NCBI GenBank assembly: GCA_900754795.1
Contig: CAAEEA010000046.1
Location: 1-44,180, forward strand
DNA length: 44,180 nt
From: Clostridia bacterium
GTDB lineage: Bacteria; Bacillota; Clostridia; Peptostreptococcales; Anaerovoracaceae
Direction of reading: 5' to 3'
The position numbers were made by a program, and so were the translations under genes. Below, one piece after another: positions 41,209 to 44,180 of the stretch. The notes beneath the pieces were generated by a model, which was not told the DNA's origin, did not search any database, and was given only the letters and a program-made list of their open reading frames with translations. Within the stretch, counting starts at the first letter, position 1, and every line of letters starts with the position of its first letter.

Positions 41209-41227
41209 TTCCGGAGGAAGGGAAAAA

Positions 41228-43243
41228 ATGAAAAAAATAGCTCTCGTTTACAGAAACAGAGAGAATATGGACGCAATCTTCCATCTAAAGGAAGAAATTG
41301 AGAGTATATTCGGCGGCTATGCCGGCATAGAAAACTATTACGCAAACGAAATGGGAGAAGGAGTGAGAATCGACGCCGACGTTTTTGTTCTTGTGGACAG
41401 GAGCGTTCTCGCAAATCTCAGGACTCACACTTCATCATTTAAAAATATCGTCATACTGACCCGCAGCATTAAAAGGGAAAAACTTACCAGCATAATGCAG
41501 ATACCTAAGAACGAAGATGTTCTCGTAGCAAACGACACCTTTGAAAGAGCCATTGAAACAGCTTCCATGCTGTATGAGCTCGGCATCGGACATCTTAATT
41601 TTGTCGTATATAATCCGCAGGAAGATGACGGGCGGTATGAAGGGCTTAAATACGCCATAGTGCCCAACGAACCTCAGATGGTGCCCAAACATATCAGAAA
41701 CGTTATCAATGTGGGATACCGCAAGATCGGTTTTGAGACAATGGTGCAGATAAAAAACGCTCTTAACATCAATGACGAAAATGTAGAGCTTAAGCTGCTG
41801 AAATACATATCTACCATAGTGGAACCTCAGAAAAATTTCAGTGAAAGCTATGTGAGCAGTTTTCTGAGAAAAAGTATGCTGAATGAATATCTCTACGATT
41901 CTCAGTCCGCCCTGCTGCTTGTGAGCAACGACGGCAATGTCATATACGCCAGCAGGCGGGCGGCAGAATTTACTGATATCAAAAAACGTGAAAAGCTGGG
42001 CAGCAGTATAGCCTGCCTTGACCCGGAGCTTCTTAAAATTATAGGAAGCGGAGAGGAGATACATAAAAAAGCCGTAACGATAGGGGACAGCAACTATATA
42101 TTTGACAAAGTTCCCCTCAGGATAAACAACGTGCCGATAGGCTTTTATGTGACCCTCCAGGATGAAGTCGACATTAAAGACATGGAGACCAGCCTGAATA
42201 AAAAGCTCAGAGAAAAGGGATTCTTCGCGAAGCATACTTTCAGCGATATAATAAGACGGTCAGCCGTCATGGAAGAGACCGTCAATCTTGCCAGAAGAGC
42301 CGCTGTGACAGAGTACACCATACTGATATGCGGCGAGAGCGGTACGGGCAAAGAACTCTTTGCCCAGTCAATCCACAACTACTCACAGAGAAAAGACATG
42401 CCGTTTATAGGCGTTAACTGTGCCGCCATACCTGAAAGCCTTCTCGAATCCGAATTGTTCGGCTATGTTGAAGGAGCCTTTACCGGCGCCAGCCGCAAAG
42501 GAAAAATCGGATATTTTGAACAGGCCAATCACGGGACTATCTTTCTTGATGAAATAGGAGATATTTCGCCTAATCTGCAGGCGCGCCTGCTCAGAGTCCT
42601 TCAGGAAAAACAGATCATGCGGATAGGGAGCGACAGGATTATTGACGTTGACGTAAGAATCATAGCGGCTACCAACAGAGATCTCATAAAGGCCGTAGAG
42701 AAAGGAGAGTTCAGGAGAGACCTTTACTACAGGCTCAACGCGCTGCAGATAGTAATTCCCCCTTTAAGAGAACGCAGCGAGGATATTCTGCTCCTGCTCA
42801 ACGAGTTTATGGGGTCTGATTATCTGAAGGTCAGCGAAGAGGATCGGCGTGTGCTTCAAAACTATGTGTGGCCGGGGAATGTAAGAGAACTGGAAAACTG
42901 CGCTCTGTATTTTAAGACTCTGGGGAAACTGCCAAAACAGTTCAGCGCGGCGGCTCCCCCTGACGCGGCGGAAAAAGACGGACATTCCGACGAGGAAATA
43001 CAGCGTGAACTCGCGGAGGCAGTTCTTGATATACTTTTCCGCAAAAACGCTCTCGGGCACGGTACAGGCCGGATGGCTGTGCTGGATATCCTCAGAAAAG
43101 AAGGCTATGACGTAAGCGATCTTCAGCTCAGGAGCATATTGACGGATCTGCGTGATAAGGATATGATAAAAATAGGCAAAGGGCGTCAGGGAATGAAGCT
43201 TACAGACAGCGGAATAAAACATGTGGCGGACAAAACGGCATGA
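41228..43243 (+). CDS. Sigma-54-dependent activator with unusual ends
   Basis: A 671-residue enhancer-binding protein. Residues about 1-190 are a sensory region I cannot name (possibly PrpR-N-like), about 225-320 look like a PAS domain (SALLLVSNDGNVIYASRRAAEF), and about 345-570 are the AAA+ domain with Walker A GESGTGKE near residue 369, GAFTGA at 416-421 and LDEIGDI Walker B. GAFTGA is intact, so it should contact sigma-54. The C terminus lacks the usual Fis-type helix-turn-helix; instead residues about 600-665 look like a winged helix (VLDILRKEGYDVSDLQLRSI and onward). A -24/-12 promoter over its stop codon leads to the M55 peptidase gene, its likely target. Confidence 0.9.
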   Translation: MKKIALVYRNRENMDAIFHLKEEIESIFGGYAGIENYYANEMGEGVRIDADVFVLVDRSVLANLRTHTSSFKNIVILTRSIKREKLTSIMQIPKNEDVLVANDTFERAIETASMLYELGIGHLNFVVYNPQEDDGRYEGLKYAIVPNEPQMVPKHIRNVINVGYRKIGFETMVQIKNALNINDENVELKLLKYISTIVEPQKNFSESYVSSFLRKSMLNEYLYDSQSALLLVSNDGNVIYASRRAAEFTDIKKREKLGSSIACLDPELLKIIGSGEEIHKKAVTIGDSNYIFDKVPLRINNVPIGFYVTLQDEVDIKDMETSLNKKLREKGFFAKHTFSDIIRRSAVMEETVNLARRAAVTEYTILICGESGTGKELFAQSIHNYSQRKDMPFIGVNCAAIPESLLESELFGYVEGAFTGASRKGKIGYFEQANHGTIFLDEIGDISPNLQARLLRVLQEKQIMRIGSDRIIDVDVRIIAATNRDLIKAVEKGEFRRDLYYRLNALQIVIPPLRERSEDILLLLNEFMGSDYLKVSEEDRRVLQNYVWPGNVRELENCALYFKTLGKLPKQFSAAAPPDAAEKDGHSDEEIQRELAEAVLDILFRKNALGHGTGRMAVLDILRKEGYDVSDLQLRSILTDLRDKDMIKIGKGRQGMKLTDSGIKHVADKTA

Positions 43244-43251
43244 TTATTGCA
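43236..43251 (+). promoter_or_regulatory. Sigma-54 (-24/-12) promoter of the M55 peptidase gene
   Basis: CGGCATGATTATTGCA at 43236-43251 matches the consensus TGGCACG-N4-TTGCA except at two positions, with GG (43237-43238) and GC (43249-43250) exactly spaced. It overlaps the stop codon of the sigma-54 activator gene and lies 46 nt before ATG 43298. Confidence 0.75.
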
Positions 43252-43297
43252 ATGTCTTAAGAATAAACGGGTAATAAGGAAGAAACGGAGGAAGAAA

Positions 43298-44095
43298 ATG
43301 AAAGTTTTTATCAGTGCTGATATTGAGGGCGTGACAGGGGTCACATCATGGTGTGAGACAGAATACGGCGGAGACGGTTACGAAGCAGCCTGCCGGCAGA
43401 TGACTCTTGAAGTGGCGGCCGCGTGCAGGGCAGCCGTGGAGAAAGGCTGGGAAGTCGTTGTAAAAGACGGCCACGGCACAGCAAGGAATATTGACATATC
43501 CATGCTCCCTGAAGAAGCCGAACTCATACGGGGCTGGAGATGTTCTCCGGAAGGGATGATGGGCGGTCTTGATGACTCTTTTGACGCTGCTGTATACATA
43601 GGCTACCATTCGGCGGAAGGCATGGACACGAGTTCCCTTGCGCACACCACTGAGCATGAATGGTTTAACTGGGTAAAAATCAACGGAAAACTGGCGTCGG
43701 AGTTTTCCATGAACGCGCTTTACGCGGCTGATATGGGTGTTCCGTCGGTATTTATCTCCGGAGATAAAGGAATATGTGAACACGCTAAAGAGTATTGCCC
43801 TGATATAATCACTGTACCGACCAAGGACAGCATAGGTAATTCGACATGGAATCAGCATCCGGAAAAATCGATCAGGATGATCCATGACGGTGTTGCGGAG
43901 GCTCTTGAAAATGTAAAAAAAGTATCGATTGATGAAAAAGAATACATAATGGACATTTATTTCAAAGAGCACCAGAGCGCGAGAGCCGCTTCGTTTTATC
44001 CGGGAGCCGAAGTCCTGGACAATCATACTGTAAGATATAAGGCGCTCGGAGTCGAAGACCTTATGGTAGCGAAAATGTTTATGACAGAGATATAA
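43298..44095 (+). CDS. M55-family D-aminopeptidase (DppA-like)
   Basis: Zinc peptidase of 265 residues that releases D-amino acids such as D-Ala from short peptides. Compared with Bacillus subtilis DppA, the zinc ligands D8 and E10 (SADIEG), H59 (KDGHGT), H104 (GYHS) and E135 (ASEFSMN), plus H115 (SLAHTTEH), the presumed catalytic residue, are all in place. Length is close to DppA's 274. ATG 43298 follows CGGAGGA; a TTG reading at 43247 starts inside the promoter. It lies alone between its sigma-54 promoter and a terminator. A role in recycling cell-wall D-Ala peptides or using them as a nutrient is likely. Confidence 0.93.
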   Translation: MKVFISADIEGVTGVTSWCETEYGGDGYEAACRQMTLEVAAACRAAVEKGWEVVVKDGHGTARNIDISMLPEEAELIRGWRCSPEGMMGGLDDSFDAAVYIGYHSAEGMDTSSLAHTTEHEWFNWVKINGKLASEFSMNALYAADMGVPSVFISGDKGICEHAKEYCPDIITVPTKDSIGNSTWNQHPEKSIRMIHDGVAEALENVKKVSIDEKEYIMDIYFKEHQSARAASFYPGAEVLDNHTVRYKALGVEDLMVAKMFMTEI

Positions 44096-44111
44096 GAGAT
44101 ACAATTAAAGG

Positions 44112-44149
44112 AAAATGCCCGTGGGAGAAATACGGGCATTTTTCTTTTG
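44112..44149 (+). terminator. Rho-independent terminator after the M55 gene
   Basis: AAAATGCCCGT (44112-44122) pairs with ACGGGCATTTT (44132-44142) perfectly over 11 bp and runs into a T tract. It closes the peptidase transcription unit. The last 31 bases of the window show nothing identifiable. Confidence 0.92.
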
Positions 44150-44180
44150 CGCCCCAACAGGTTGAAACCTTTGCGGCACG

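Overview
The window is chromosomal DNA of an anaerobic, endospore-forming Clostridia-type member of the Bacillota. The evidence is the run plsX-rnc-smc-ftsY-der-plsY-gpsA-miaB-spoIVA, the spore-coat ATPase SpoIVA, strong AGGAGG-type ribosome binding sites, a CIRCE element ahead of clpB, a glycine riboswitch and a sigma-54 activator paired with an M55 D-aminopeptidase. The species cannot be fixed from the sequence alone. Most genes lie on the plus strand, tightly packed, with 1-17 nt overlaps at many junctions.

Layout. 1-1885: glycine riboswitch with terminator controlling an AGCS alanine/glycine symporter. 1975-13975: housekeeping run for phospholipid synthesis (plsX, plsY, gpsA), RNA processing and modification (rnc, miaB), chromosome condensation (smc), protein targeting (ftsY), ribosome assembly (der) and spore coat (spoIVA, with a possible sigma-E promoter). 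14020-15384: MFS drug exporter. 15458-20116: an envelope operon, cls, ATP-grasp ligase, murT-like and gatD-like. 20132-22735: LysM protein, membrane site-2-type protease, ArsB/NhaD-type permease. 22744-26738: CIRCE-clpB, mntP, convergent GntR regulator with its own operator. 26908-27745: small membrane protein, a decayed AAA ATPase and an intact small ORF. 27767-32021: PPC/DUF296 protein, small alarmone synthetase, MmcQ-EVE fusion, nth, TraX-like, DUF1847. 32034-36605: MATE exporter on the minus strand, then an accessory patch with a RhuM remnant, two Fic enzymes with shared operator repeats, a GNAT acetyltransferase and a decayed stretch. 36606-39748: LMW phosphatase, GIY-YIG protein, TetR regulator divergent from a two-gene ABC exporter. 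39780-44149: tRNA-Thr(CGT), ogt, an uncharacterised cysteine-peptidase-like protein, and a sigma-54 activator whose 3' end carries a -24/-12 promoter for the following D-aminopeptidase gene, which ends at a strong terminator.

The most unusual content is the pair at 17978-20088. It is clearly homologous to the lipid II amidotransferase MurT/GatD, but every residue expected for glutamine hydrolysis appears replaced (GatD Cys and His, and the MurT Asp thought to complete the triad), while the MurT ATP site and zinc ribbon are intact. It is co-directional with a sugar-transfer-type ATP-grasp ligase and a cardiolipin synthase. This may be a repurposed Mur-ligase system with a non-glutaminase partner. 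The second is the tandem fic module, in which TATT(A/G)TTCCGATA direct repeats lie in and upstream of the promoter of fic2 and a related site lies in the fic1 promoter, suggesting control by their own N-terminal helix-turn-helix domains.
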